A program made the position numbers and the translations under genes. The notes beneath the pieces are model-generated. The model made no database searches, was not told the origin of the DNA, and saw only the letters and a program-made list of their open reading frames with translations. Positions 19,191-28,410 of a stretch of DNA of 64,000 nt are shown one piece after another. The DNA is from Nitrosomonas sp. PY1 (GTDB lineage: Bacteria; Pseudomonadota; Gammaproteobacteria; Burkholderiales; Nitrosomonadaceae), in the NCBI RefSeq assembly GCF_022836435.1, contig NZ_BQXC01000001.1:1438121-1502120 (forward strand). Direction: 5' to 3'. Position 1 is the first letter of the stretch. Each line of letters starts with the position of its first letter.

Positions 19191-19952
19191 CTAATACTTA
19201 CAAACACTTGATCCATTTATCAACAATCCGCTTGGTTGTGGACAATATAAATCATAACCAAATAGCGTTTTAAAAGCGAATGTAGGCCTCTGCTGCCAAA
19301 TCAGTGATGTCGGATTGGTCTTCGCAACTTCTGGCTCAGGGGCATGGAAACACCGTGCAACATCTTGATAAAAAGCCTGACGCTTCCAATAATCCACGTG
19401 AATACCATCCGGTCCAAACCAATGTGGATCTTGTTCATACAACGTAATACCTTTGCGCAGCGCCAGCGCAATCAAACCCGCATGCAATTCACGCGCACGT
19501 TGCACCGTAATGTCTCGTGGCAACCGACAAAAAGGGTAAAAAATATTCCGAAAAAACAGATACCGTCTCTCAGTAAGACTTTCAATTAATGCAAGTGGTA
19601 GGTTGGTTATAACGATTTGCGCAGATTGTTGTTGCAATTGATCGATACATCGCTCAACACTACCCAAAATTTGCCCAGGTAATAATTCATACAATATGTC
19701 ATTGCCAATATCTGTCAGCAATGCATAACTGGGTAGCGATTCACTGGCGGCAAGCCGTGTCCACAATCCACTATCAAGAATCCCCGGTAATCTACGTTGC
19801 ATGATACTACTGCAAATACCATACGCACGACCGTGCCCTAGCGCCACCAATACCTCACTGGGACTACCTAGCCGCTGCTGTACAATTTGGATTGCCAATC
19901 GCAGCGAAAGCGTCAAATTACTCGCACCTAATAAAATGATACGGTTTATCAC
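19191..19952 (-). CDS. SGNH-hydrolase-like protein
   Basis: A 253-residue protein that I place tentatively with SGNH/GDSL-type esterases. The N-terminal IILLGASNLTLSLRL carries a Ser in the block I position, LLTDIGNDILYELL gives the block III G-x-N-D, and GPDGIHVDYWKR near the C-terminus gives the D-x-x-H pair. No signal peptide is clear. Substrate is unknown. It lies upstream of and on the same strand as the small membrane protein, and 140 bp downstream of cbbR, without evidence of a shared role. Confidence 0.65.
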   Translation of the reverse strand: MINRIILLGASNLTLSLRLAIQIVQQRLGSPSEVLVALGHGRAYGICSSIMQRRLPGILDSGLWTRLAASESLPSYALLTDIGNDILYELLPGQILGSVERCIDQLQQQSAQIVITNLPLALIESLTERRYLFFRNIFYPFCRLPRDITVQRARELHAGLIALALRKGITLYEQDPHWFGPDGIHVDYWKRQAFYQDVARCFHAPEPEVAKTNPTSLIWQQRPTFAFKTLFGYDLYCPQPSGLLINGSSVCKY

Positions 19953-20094
19953 AATATCGAAGATACTTTAGTTTTCATTGATCGCCTGTAATTCAAAAGC
20001 ATTTCATCTAAATGCTGAAATAGTACCGTAAAACTGAAATGATCCATAAGAATAAGCGTAATCTTTAGATAAAATCGAGAACTGCGATTTTGCT

Positions 20095-21009
20095 TCACGT
20101 TTTTGACTCATGCATTAATACTTCGGCTTCGCGCAATAAAAAATCTCGGAACGTATTAGCAACATTTGAAAGTCGCTTATTTTTCCGGTTAACAACATGC
20201 CAGTAACGCATGATTGGAAAGTTTTGGATATCGAGAATTTTCAATCGCTCGGTTTCAAGCTCCAATTCAACGGTATGCTTCGACATAATACCCAACCCCA
20301 TACCTGCTTGAACAGCTTGCTTAATTGCTTCGGTGGTATCTGTTTCCATCCCTTTGTTAATTTTTATTTCATGAGCGGCAAAAAAACGCTCCATTGCGCT
20401 GCGTGTTCCTGAACCCGATTCACGCACCAAAAATATTTCACTCGCCAATCGCTCCACTGCAATATTTTTTTCCACGCATAAAGAGTGACTTGGCGGAGCA
20501 ACGACAACTAATGGGTTTTCCATGAATGACTGACTATCAATATCCAAGTGATCGGGTGGTTGGCCCATAATTGCCAAGTCGATCAAATTATCGTTCAGTT
20601 GTTTCAGAACCGTTTCGCGATTGGAAACATTCAAGCTAACCGTCACACCTGTATAACGTTGACAAAACTTCGCCAATAAATGAGGAGCAAAATAATTTGC
20701 AGTAGTCACCACAGAAATATTCAGCTTACCGCGCTCCATTCCCTTGAGTTCATCCAAAGCCACTTCCAGATCAGCTAATTGCTGTGAAATCGCTCGACTA
20801 TACTGATACAGTTCTTGTCCCGCTTCGGTCAAAAAAATACGTTTACCAAGCTGTTCAAACAGCGGTAAATTTATGTTATCTTCAAGTTGTTTAATCTGCA
20901 TCGAAACAGCGGGTTGAGTTAAGTACAACTCATTCGCCGCACCTGAGTAACTCAAATTTCTTGCAACAGATTCAAACACTTTCAGTTGTCTTAAAGTAAC
21001 ATGCAACAT
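20095..21009 (-). CDS. cbbR: LysR-type regulator of the cbb operon
   Basis: A 304-residue LysR-family transcription factor. Residues about 1-65 form the winged helix-turn-helix (LRQLKVFESVARNLSYSGAANELYLTQPAVSMQIKQLED), followed by the co-inducer-binding domain starting near LNISVVTTANYFAPHLLAKF. Its position, divergent from cbbL with a 200-bp gap, is the standard arrangement of CbbR, which activates the Calvin genes in response to metabolites such as RuBP or NADPH. The call therefore rests on both similarity and context. It probably also represses its own promoter. Confidence 0.92.
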   Translation of the reverse strand: MLHVTLRQLKVFESVARNLSYSGAANELYLTQPAVSMQIKQLEDNINLPLFEQLGKRIFLTEAGQELYQYSRAISQQLADLEVALDELKGMERGKLNISVVTTANYFAPHLLAKFCQRYTGVTVSLNVSNRETVLKQLNDNLIDLAIMGQPPDHLDIDSQSFMENPLVVVAPPSHSLCVEKNIAVERLASEIFLVRESGSGTRSAMERFFAAHEIKINKGMETDTTEAIKQAVQAGMGLGIMSKHTVELELETERLKILDIQNFPIMRYWHVVNRKNKRLSNVANTFRDFLLREAEVLMHESKT

Positions 21010-21209
21010 AATATAATAGCCTTATCAGTTTTTATTAGTATAAGTATAACCTTATTGCTTGTATCAATAATATTGATTTGTTCTTATAGATATTTATCGC
21101 TATAGTGTCAGTTATCAGGTTGTAGTAATTTTAGTCACAGTTGTAATACAAATCCGACAGTCAGTGCTTTTATGCTGACTCTAAATTAGAATGAATTGGA
21201 GAAAATATC
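21010..21209. promoter_or_regulatory. cbbR-cbbL divergent control region
   Basis: Contains an interrupted palindrome ATCAATAATATTGAT at 21063-21077, which fits the T-N11-A pattern of LysR regulators, and several nearby TTAT/ATAA words. It sits about 130 bp upstream of cbbL and 55 bp from the cbbR start, where a CbbR site would be expected. A GGAGAAAAT ribosome-binding site precedes cbbL. Confidence 0.55.
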
Positions 21210-22628
21210 ATGGCAAAAACGTATAACGCAGGTGTTAAAGAATACCGCCAAACTTATTGGATGCCCGAATACACCCCTTTAGACACAGATATTCTGGCTT
21301 GTTTTAAAATTACCCCACAACCCGGGGTAGATCGCGAAGAAGCTGCTGCAGCGGTTGCGGCTGAATCTTCCACAGGTACCTGGACAACAGTTTGGACAGA
21401 CTTGTTAACCGACTTAGATTATTACAAAGGCCGCGCCTATCGCATTGAAGATGTACCTGGTGACGATACTTGCTTTTACGCTTTTATTGCTTATCCAATC
21501 GATTTGTTTGAAGAAGGATCTGTTGTCAACGTGTTTACCTCCCTCGTTGGTAACGTATTTGGCTTTAAAGCAATTCGTGGATTGCGTCTGGAGGACGTCC
21601 GCTTCCCCATCGCCTATGTTAAAACTTGCGGGGGTCCTCCACATGGCATTCAAGTTGAAAGAGACATGCTCAATAAATACGGACGCGCTTTATTAGGCTG
21701 CACGATCAAACCGAAACTTGGTTTGTCTGCTAAAAACTACGGTCGCGCTGTTTACGAATGTTTACGCGGCGGTTTGGATTTGACCAAAGATGATGAAAAC
21801 GTCAACAGCCAACCTTTTATGCGCTGGCGCCAACGTTTTGATTTTGTTATGGAAGCCATTCACAAAGCCGAACGTGAAACTGGTGAACGCAAAGGTCATT
21901 ATCTGAATGTGACCGCACCAACCCCGGAAGAAATGTATAAACGAGCAGAATATGCTAAAGAAATCGGTGCCCCGATCATTATGCATGACTATATTACCGG
22001 CGGTTTCTGTGCTAACACAGGTCTAGCAAATTGGTGTCGTGACAATGGCATATTACTGCACATCCATCGTGCAATGCATGCTGTGATTGATCGTAACCCG
22101 CATCACGGTATTCATTTCCGTGTACTCGCCAAAGTTCTTCGCTTATCCGGTGGTGATCACCTGCATTCAGGTACAGTCGTCGGTAAATTGGAAGGCGATC
22201 GTGGCGCCACATTGGGCTGGATCGATTTGATGCGCGACAGCTTCATTAAAGAAGACCGTAGCCGCGGCATTATGTTCGATCAAGATTGGGGTTCTATGCC
22301 TGGCGTGTTCCCAGTTGCTTCCGGTGGTATTCACGTTTGGCACATGCCTGCATTAGTAGCCATTTTCGGTGATGATGCTTGCTTACAATTTGGTGGTGGT
22401 ACTCTCGGACATCCATGGGGTAATGCTGCTGGTGCAGCGGCAAACCGAGTTGCGCTGGAAGCTTGCGTAGAAGCTCGTAACCAAGGCATTGAGATTGAGA
22501 AAAAAGGTAAAGAAATTTTGACTGCAGCAGCAAAAAGCAGTCCTGAACTTAAAATTGCTATGGAAACATGGAAAGAAATCAAATTTGAGTTTGATACCGT
22601 TGATAAGCTAGACGTAGCCCATAAATAA
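21210..22628 (+). CDS. cbbL: RuBisCO large subunit, form IA
   Basis: Large subunit of ribulose-1,5-bisphosphate carboxylase/oxygenase, which fixes CO2. The 472-residue sequence starts [21 protein letters not shown] and is of the green-like form IA type of chemoautotrophs. Active-site blocks are present: [26 protein letters not shown] with the carbamylated Lys at about 193 followed by metal-binding Asp and Glu at 195 and 196, [12 protein letters not shown], and loop 6 [10 protein letters not shown]. It pairs with cbbS 75 bp downstream, and the activase genes cbbQ and cbbO follow. No carboxysome genes are seen, in line with a cytosolic form IAq enzyme. Confidence 0.98.
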   Translation: MAKTYNAGVKEYRQTYWMPEYTPLDTDILACFKITPQPGVDREEAAAAVAAESSTGTWTTVWTDLLTDLDYYKGRAYRIEDVPGDDTCFYAFIAYPIDLFEEGSVVNVFTSLVGNVFGFKAIRGLRLEDVRFPIAYVKTCGGPPHGIQVERDMLNKYGRALLGCTIKPKLGLSAKNYGRAVYECLRGGLDLTKDDENVNSQPFMRWRQRFDFVMEAIHKAERETGERKGHYLNVTAPTPEEMYKRAEYAKEIGAPIIMHDYITGGFCANTGLANWCRDNGILLHIHRAMHAVIDRNPHHGIHFRVLAKVLRLSGGDHLHSGTVVGKLEGDRGATLGWIDLMRDSFIKEDRSRGIMFDQDWGSMPGVFPVASGGIHVWHMPALVAIFGDDACLQFGGGTLGHPWGNAAGAAANRVALEACVEARNQGIEIEKKGKEILTAAAKSSPELKIAMETWKEIKFEFDTVDKLDVAHK

Positions 22629-22703
22629 AAACTTACTTTCGGTGCACTTTCAAATCCGCATTGAGATTGCACCAAAAAAATCATCTAATTAGGAGTAGTA
22701 TAA

Positions 22704-23060
22704 ATGTCAGAAATGTTGGATTATAAGAGCCGTCTCAGTGAGCCAGAAAGCCGTAGATTTGAAACATTTTCTTATCTACCAGCAATGAGCACCAAGCAAA
22801 TCAAACAACAAGTGGAATATATTGTCAAAAAAGGTTGGAATCCAGCTATTGAGCACACGGAACCTGAATACTTGATGGACAACTATTGGTATATGTGGAA
22901 ATTACCGATGTTTGGCGAAACCGATGTAGCGCGCATTCTAGCCGAAGCTGAAGCTTGCCATAAAGCCAACCCCAAGAATCATGTTCGCTTGATTGGATAC
23001 GATAATTTTGCTCAAAGCCAAGGCGCTTCAATGGTGATATATCGCGGAAAAACGGTTTAA
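22704..23060 (+). CDS. cbbS: RuBisCO small subunit
   Basis: The 118-residue small subunit that caps the L8 core to make L8S8 RuBisCO. Family motifs are [12 protein letters not shown] near the N-terminus, [29 protein letters not shown] and HVRLIGYDN near the C-terminus. AGGAGTAG gives a good ribosome-binding site. The stop is followed within 25 bp by a strong intrinsic terminator, so cbbLS can form a short abundant transcript, with cbbQO reached only by read-through or from its own promoter. Confidence 0.98.
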   Translation: MSEMLDYKSRLSEPESRRFETFSYLPAMSTKQIKQQVEYIVKKGWNPAIEHTEPEYLMDNYWYMWKLPMFGETDVARILAEAEACHKANPKNHVRLIGYDNFAQSQGASMVIYRGKTV

Positions 23061-23083
23061 GCGGAAACGGGTTTCTAACCCTG

Positions 23084-23122
23084 AAACCCCCATTTCCTCT
23101 TATAAGAGGCTGGGGTTTTTTT
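23084..23122 (+). terminator. Strong intrinsic terminator between cbbS and cbbQ
   Basis: Outer stem AAACCCC/GGGGTTT and inner perfect palindrome CCTCTTATAAGAGG, followed by a run of seven T. It probably sets a high cbbLS to cbbQO ratio. Confidence 0.85.
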
Positions 23123-23224
23123 CCGCCATACGTTTCTAGTATAAGAACTATAAAAGATATTAATCGAACCTTATTACAAAGTATTCAAGAAAAAACTAAA
23201 AAAGGTATTCATAAGGAGTCCACC

Positions 23225-24031
23225 ATGAGTAAAATCATCGACCAATACCGCGTTACTAAAGAGCCTTACTACCACTCGGTTACTGATGAAGTAAAGCTAT
23301 ACGAAGCAGCTTATTCAGTACGCATGCCAATGATGCTAAAAGGCCCGACCGGTTGCGGAAAAACCCGCTTCGTTGAATATATGGCATGGAGATTGAAGAA
23401 GCCATTAATTACGGTTGCTTGTAACGAAGACATGACCGCATCCGATCTGGTTGGGCGATTCTTGTTGGATGCCAATGGTACACGTTGGCAAGATGGCCCC
23501 CTTACTGTTGCCGCCCGCTATGGCGCTATCTGCTATCTTGATGAAGTGGTTGAAGCGCGTCAAGACACGACTGTAGTGATTCACCCTTTAACCGACAACC
23601 GTCGTGTTCTACCGCTTGAGAAGAAAGGAGAATTAATTCAGGCACACGCTGATTTCCAAATTGTCATTTCTTACAATCCAGGCTATCAAAGCTTGATGAA
23701 GGATCTAAAACAATCCACTAAGCAACGCTTTGGTGCGTTGGATTTTAATTACCCTAGTCATGATATTGAAAGCGAAATTGTTGCGCATGAATCGGGAGTT
23801 TCACATGAAATCGCTGAAAAATTAGTATCAATCGCTGAGCGTGCGCGCAATCTCAAAGGCCATGGTTTGGACGAAGGCATTTCAACACGTATGCTTATTT
23901 ATGCCGGTAGCTTAATTGCTAACAAAGTGGAAGCGCATGCCGCATGCCGCGTTGCTTTGGTGCGCCCAATCACAGATGATCCAGATATGCGTGACGCGCT
24001 GGATGCCGCTGTCAGCACATTCTTTAACTAA
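23225..24031 (+). CDS. cbbQ: RuBisCO activase subunit CbbQ (MoxR AAA+ ATPase)
   Basis: A 268-residue AAA+ ATPase of the MoxR group that works with CbbO to remove inhibitory sugar phosphates from form I RuBisCO. Walker A is [18 protein letters not shown], Walker B is [13 protein letters not shown], and the sensor-1 area reads [11 protein letters not shown]. The pore-loop and C-terminal helices fit the CbbQ/NorQ/GpvN family. An AAGGAG ribosome-binding site precedes the ATG. cbbO follows after 50 bp, matching the conserved cbbQ-cbbO pair. Confidence 0.95.
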   Translation: MSKIIDQYRVTKEPYYHSVTDEVKLYEAAYSVRMPMMLKGPTGCGKTRFVEYMAWRLKKPLITVACNEDMTASDLVGRFLLDANGTRWQDGPLTVAARYGAICYLDEVVEARQDTTVVIHPLTDNRRVLPLEKKGELIQAHADFQIVISYNPGYQSLMKDLKQSTKQRFGALDFNYPSHDIESEIVAHESGVSHEIAEKLVSIAERARNLKGHGLDEGISTRMLIYAGSLIANKVEAHAACRVALVRPITDDPDMRDALDAAVSTFFN

Positions 24032-24081
24032 AAAATTGATTCCCTATCAGTTATTGATTCGCACAACTAACGGGTGTTTTT

Positions 24082-26409
24082 ATGAGTATCAATCTAGATG
24101 ACTATCAAGAATTACTGGAAGACTTAGAACCAGAATCCACCGAATTGCTTCATCATGCCTGGCCGGAGGCCGTCAAAGTTTTTTCACCACGTGGCTTAGA
24201 TAACTACTTAAAAGGTGTTTCTGCACTACGGGGGTTAGGACGTGGACGCAGCCTAGTGGATTGCTGGATTGATGAGATACCATTAGTTGCTAAGGAAATC
24301 GGTGAAGATATCATCGGTGATTTGGCAACCTCAGTGCTATCGTTAGCCTCCAGGACTTCTGGCGCAGTCATCGAACTGGTACTTGCGACCTCACCTACCG
24401 CTGCCAAACGACTTGGCGATGCGCATTTGTTCCAAAATTACCTGCAATTTCTGAATACACTTGTTGCGCAAGCACCTCGTGGTATTCGTCCGATGCTGAA
24501 TAAGCTGGATATTTTGTTTAGTCAATTGACTTTGGGTGGATTGCGTCGTTGGGCTTTGTGGGGTGCACACGCCTATAGAACCGATTACGAAGAACAAATA
24601 CGCTACTTTGGTTTGGATTCCAAGGAATCGCTCGCGCTACTACAAAAAGAACGCAAAGGGACGCTATTTGTCGACGTACAACGTCGCATCAATATGTACC
24701 TGAGAGCCCTTTGGGGGCGTGATTTCTTCATGAAACCCACTTCCGGCGATTTTGAAACACGCGAAGGCTATAAACCATTCATAGAAAATTATTTTATCCA
24801 CCTACCCGATGCTTACGATAACGTCGGCGATATTACCGCTGTCGAAGTATACCGTGCGGCGGCCGCCCATGCGGCGGCTCATTTGGTTGAAACCAAACAG
24901 CCCATCTCTGCAGAAAGCTTAAATCCAATGCAAATGGCTGTTATTGCTGTCATTGAAGATGCACGCATTGAGGAACTATCGATCCGACGCTTTCCGGGTT
25001 TACGCAAAACTTGGGCCGCACTACATTTTGCGACTTCTGACATGGATACTACCATGGGAAATTATCTGGATCGTTTAGCACGTGCATTGCTCGACCCGGA
25101 ATATCAAGACAAAGATCCATGGATCAAAGAAGGACGTCAGTTATTTAAAAACGCTCATAGTGCAATCGACTCGCAACAAATTTCTTGGGATATTGGTGTA
25201 CAACTAGCACATAGTTTTACTAGTAAAAATATACCATTTAATATTCGAACCGATGTATTGACTGCGCCGTACCGAGATGACAATCGTTATTTCTGGGAAT
25301 TTGAAGAATTTGATTTTAACAAATCACTATCCGCTGGTTATGATGCTCCCAAACAAATCCGCAAATATGTCAATGTGATGGAGTTTGCCAATGAAGTCGA
25401 GGTAGAAACCGCTGGTGATGATGCTCAAGAGATTTGGGTAATGGGTAGTGAATTTTTCCCTTACGAAGACAGCGGTATCTCCTATAACGAAACAGAGGGT
25501 AGAGAGCCGGTCTCCGCGCCATATCATTATTCCGAATGGGATTATCAAATCCAATTAGAACGGCCAGATTGGGCCACCGTACAAGAGAAACGCACACCGA
25601 TGGGTGATATGCAATGTATCGACGCGATTGCTCAACAGTACAAGCGCGAAATTGCACGCATGAAATTTTTGCTAGACGCTATGCAACCACAAGGAACACG
25701 GCGCATCCGAAAACTCGAAGATGGTGATGAAATAGATATCAACGCGGCGATCCGTTCAATGATCGATATCCGTATGGGTATGCAACCAGATCCTCGTATT
25801 ATGATGCGTTCTGTACGCAAAGTTCGAGATATTTCTGTATTAGTATTACTAGATTTATCCGAATCCACCAATGAAAAGGTGGTCGACCAAGATTATACCG
25901 TGTTGGATTTAACACGCCAGGCAACCGTTCTGCTTGCCAATGCCATCAATAAAATTGGTGATCCTTTTGCCATTCACGGCTTCTGCTCAGACGGACGGCA
26001 TGACGTTCAATATTATCGCTTTAAAGACTTCGATCAACCTTATGACGAAATTCCAAAAGCACGCTTGGCAGGCATGACAGGTCAGCTTTCAACTCGAATG
26101 GGTGCTGCAATGCGACATGCCGGTCATTATTTAAAGCTACAAAAATCAGCGAAAAAACTGCTACTCGTTATTACCGATGGTGAGCCTGCCGATGTTGATA
26201 TACGTGACCCGCAGTATTTACGTCAAGACACCAAGAAAGCTGTGGAAGAAGTAGGTCGAGCAGGTATCATTACATATTGCATGAGCTTGGATCCACGCGC
26301 AGATCAGTATGTATCACGTATTTTCGGTGAACGTAATTACTTAGTAGTGGATCATGTGGAGCGATTACCAGAAAAATTACCGATTCTATATGCCGGATTG
26401 ACAAGATAA
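24082..26409 (+). CDS. cbbO: RuBisCO activase adaptor CbbO (VWA domain)
   Basis: A 775-residue protein with a long alpha-helical N-terminal region and a C-terminal von Willebrand factor A domain (from about residue 580). The MIDAS motif reads VLLDLSESTNE (D-x-S-x-S), and LLLVITDGEPADVD supplies the later MIDAS Asp. CbbO links the CbbQ hexamer to RuBisCO through the VWA domain. An acidic central stretch (WEFEEFDFNKS, EDGDEID) is visible. Length and order agree with known CbbO proteins. It is the end of the Calvin operon unless the next small gene belongs to it. Confidence 0.95.
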   Translation: MSINLDDYQELLEDLEPESTELLHHAWPEAVKVFSPRGLDNYLKGVSALRGLGRGRSLVDCWIDEIPLVAKEIGEDIIGDLATSVLSLASRTSGAVIELVLATSPTAAKRLGDAHLFQNYLQFLNTLVAQAPRGIRPMLNKLDILFSQLTLGGLRRWALWGAHAYRTDYEEQIRYFGLDSKESLALLQKERKGTLFVDVQRRINMYLRALWGRDFFMKPTSGDFETREGYKPFIENYFIHLPDAYDNVGDITAVEVYRAAAAHAAAHLVETKQPISAESLNPMQMAVIAVIEDARIEELSIRRFPGLRKTWAALHFATSDMDTTMGNYLDRLARALLDPEYQDKDPWIKEGRQLFKNAHSAIDSQQISWDIGVQLAHSFTSKNIPFNIRTDVLTAPYRDDNRYFWEFEEFDFNKSLSAGYDAPKQIRKYVNVMEFANEVEVETAGDDAQEIWVMGSEFFPYEDSGISYNETEGREPVSAPYHYSEWDYQIQLERPDWATVQEKRTPMGDMQCIDAIAQQYKREIARMKFLLDAMQPQGTRRIRKLEDGDEIDINAAIRSMIDIRMGMQPDPRIMMRSVRKVRDISVLVLLDLSESTNEKVVDQDYTVLDLTRQATVLLANAINKIGDPFAIHGFCSDGRHDVQYYRFKDFDQPYDEIPKARLAGMTGQLSTRMGAAMRHAGHYLKLQKSAKKLLLVITDGEPADVDIRDPQYLRQDTKKAVEEVGRAGIITYCMSLDPRADQYVSRIFGERNYLVVDHVERLPEKLPILYAGLTR

Positions 26410-26459
26410 AATTAGGTATCTATGCTTGAAGCATCAATAATCCATAAAATACCGATCCC

Positions 26460-26828
26460 TTGAAACTGCATTTAGCAAATTTTGCTCAACAAAACATTTT
26501 TACCGGATATGGAGATAACTATGTATCAATTAACCAAATCCGCCATGAAAAAAGCTTGATTGTATTACCTGATCATTTGGTTGATCAATGGCCCGTGAAA
26601 TCTGTATCTGATATGACTATTGAGCATTTTAAGCATTTACTATCTTATCATCCGGAAATTATCCTATTAGGTACAGGCGCCACCCATCAATTTCCAAAGC
26701 ATTCACTAATGATCGATGTACTGAAAATGAACGTTGGAGTGGAAGTTATGACTACGCAAGCATGTTGCCGCACTTATAATATTCTAGTTGAAGAAGGCCG
26801 ACGCGTTGCAGCAGCCATTATTGTTTGA
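26460..26828 (+). CDS. Mth938-like (DUF498) domain protein
   Basis: A 122-residue single-domain protein of the Mth938/DUF498 family (also seen in mitochondrial NDUFAF3). The start is a TTG at 26460 giving MKLHLAN, which agrees with the family N-terminus; no better ATG exists in frame and the ribosome-binding site is weak. Typical segments are VLPDHLVDQWPVKSVSDM, PEIILLGTGATHQFPK and GVEVMTTQACCRTYNILVEEGRRVAAAI. It begins 50 bp after cbbO on the same strand, so it may be the last gene of the cbb operon; nitrifiers are reported to have a small extra gene called cbbN there, but I cannot confirm they are the same. Confidence 0.82.
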   Translation: MKLHLANFAQQNIFTGYGDNYVSINQIRHEKSLIVLPDHLVDQWPVKSVSDMTIEHFKHLLSYHPEIILLGTGATHQFPKHSLMIDVLKMNVGVEVMTTQACCRTYNILVEEGRRVAAAIIV

Positions 26829-27403
26829 TTAATTCTCGCAAAATCAACTAAATATATTCAGTCTTCTAAGTCATTTTTTAAGGCCTTGCAAAATTAACGC
26901 GCCTTATAAGAATGAAGAATGTATTTCTTAACTGAGGTTACGAAGAAATATGAGCAAAAGGATCAGAAGAGCATTGCACACACTGGAATGCAAATTGGAA
27001 TCGGTGCCATTACAATAGCCTGAATCTCTTATATTTGATGCGCATATCACGGCATTTGCTTGCTTTGGTAGCTAATAAGCAGTGTACCTCGTCAAATTAA
27101 TTTGAGCCAAGATAGTAATTAAGAGGTGGTAGTTCATCGCGATTGGTTAATAGGTTTTATTAGCACAGAACAACTGGCGTCGCAAAACTAAGGTTTGTCG
27201 TTTTATTTTTTCACGTTTATTCAGAATAAGATTGCCTCGATGATAAAAAGGCATCAGATGGCCCTTAGATTATTCAATGACAGCCGTCGAACTAAAGTAT
27301 CTCATAATTCAGACGCTTACAAGTATCTTAAGTTGTCACTTGGATTACGATATTCTATCCATACAGGAAGTTATTTATTTCAAAAACAGAGAGAGACTTT
27401 ATT
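26829..27403. other. Intergenic region after the cbb cluster
   Basis: 575 bp with no convincing gene. Two overlapping short frames at 27195-27489 run into the next gene and have no ribosome-binding site or recognisable translation. Codes for the leader of the secreted protein at 27404 at its right end. Confidence 0.5.
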
Positions 27404-28261
27404 ATGAAACACCACATGAAGCAGATTATCTTATCTACGTACACATTTTTACTGCTCGGAAATATCCATTTTGCTTCGGCCGATATTGACAGTGATAGCG
27501 AAATATTGCTCAATTGGGCTGAAAATAATTATTCACAATATTTTTCAAACCATCAGGTTACACAGAAAATTGATCCTTGGATTTTTAGGTTTTACCCTGA
27601 TACGGGTATTTATGCTGGTGTGAACAGAAACGATAACAATGTCTATGTACTGGGAGGACCTTGGGCAGATAGTCCGACACTAATCGACACACTGCCAAAT
27701 TTGATGGTGCTGGCAAACTCCGGCAATAATAGCATTCCTTCGTGCGATACTGCTACCGCACCGGCTGGATTAGTTTATACACAAAGCGGCAATGTCATCA
27801 ATGTCACCACCAACGGCAAATGTATTTCACTACCCACCAACAATAACTTGTGTCAGGTACCCCAACAAGCAGCAGCAACTGGAATTTCAGTATTGACGAA
27901 CTACGAGGTGCTCTCGTCTGAATTCAAAGGATTTAAGATTGATATCCCTGGTATTCCAAATCCATTCGAGTCTTATGCTAATAATTTTTCCAAGAGCAAA
28001 CATTGCACCATCAACATTCCCGCAGAAGGAGCCAACTTGACTATAAACTCCGATGTCTGCTACGACATGACTGCACAATTTGGTGATCAATATGAAAACA
28101 TTCCTGGAATTACGATTACTCCACCGATTACACTAGCGACTAAAAGTACAGCTATCAACCAGAGTGTTCCAGATTGTTTTGCTACTGACGCTGAGTCGAT
28201 CTACGATGCATTCGCCAAAGAACTCTGGATCAAAAAGGATGGTGCTTTCGTGAAACAATAG
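27404..28261 (+). CDS. Secreted protein with N-terminal repeat-type domain, unknown function
   Basis: A 285-residue protein with a signal peptide (ILSTYTFLLLGNIHFASA, cut before DIDSD). Residues about 30-90 (EILLNWAENNYSQYFSN, IFRFYPDTGIYAGVNRNDNNVYVLGG) match a short domain common in exported betaproteobacterial proteins, recognisable from its NWAE-x-Y-x-x-F and YRYYP-TG-Y-GV pattern; its function is unknown. The rest (six or more Cys, for example CDTATAPAGL, GKCISLPTNNNLC, KHCTINIP, DVCYDMTAQFG) suggests disulfide bonds. The gene is followed within 110 bp by an IS3-family element. Confidence 0.65.
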   Translation: MKHHMKQIILSTYTFLLLGNIHFASADIDSDSEILLNWAENNYSQYFSNHQVTQKIDPWIFRFYPDTGIYAGVNRNDNNVYVLGGPWADSPTLIDTLPNLMVLANSGNNSIPSCDTATAPAGLVYTQSGNVINVTTNGKCISLPTNNNLCQVPQQAAATGISVLTNYEVLSSEFKGFKIDIPGIPNPFESYANNFSKSKHCTINIPAEGANLTINSDVCYDMTAQFGDQYENIPGITITPPITLATKSTAINQSVPDCFATDAESIYDAFAKELWIKKDGAFVKQ

Positions 28262-28287
28262 TCAATAATTTATGGTGAGATAATGGA

Positions 28288-28371
28288 ATGGACGCCCACT
28301 ACCCTAAACGGCATCGAAGTGCCAAAGTAGTGGTGCAATAAAGCCCACTAACCCAGAGAGGAGCGTCCATA
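28288..28371. repeat. 84-bp segment with terminal inverted repeats abutting an IS
   Basis: Starts with ATGGACGC (28288-28295) and ends with GCGTCCAT (28363-28370), with GCCCACTA repeated directly inside. A purine-rich GAGAGGAG and an ATATGA follow, as if a gene start had been interrupted by the neighbouring IS3-family element. It may be the end of another mobile element. Confidence 0.45.
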
Positions 28372-28410
28372 TGAATCGCCCCGGGTTTTCCGGAGACTGT
28401 TTGTCTTGAG

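Noticed and set aside
27195..27489. Two overlapping frames before the secreted protein at 27404
   Set aside because: They overlap each other and the signal-peptide region of the real gene, without start signals.
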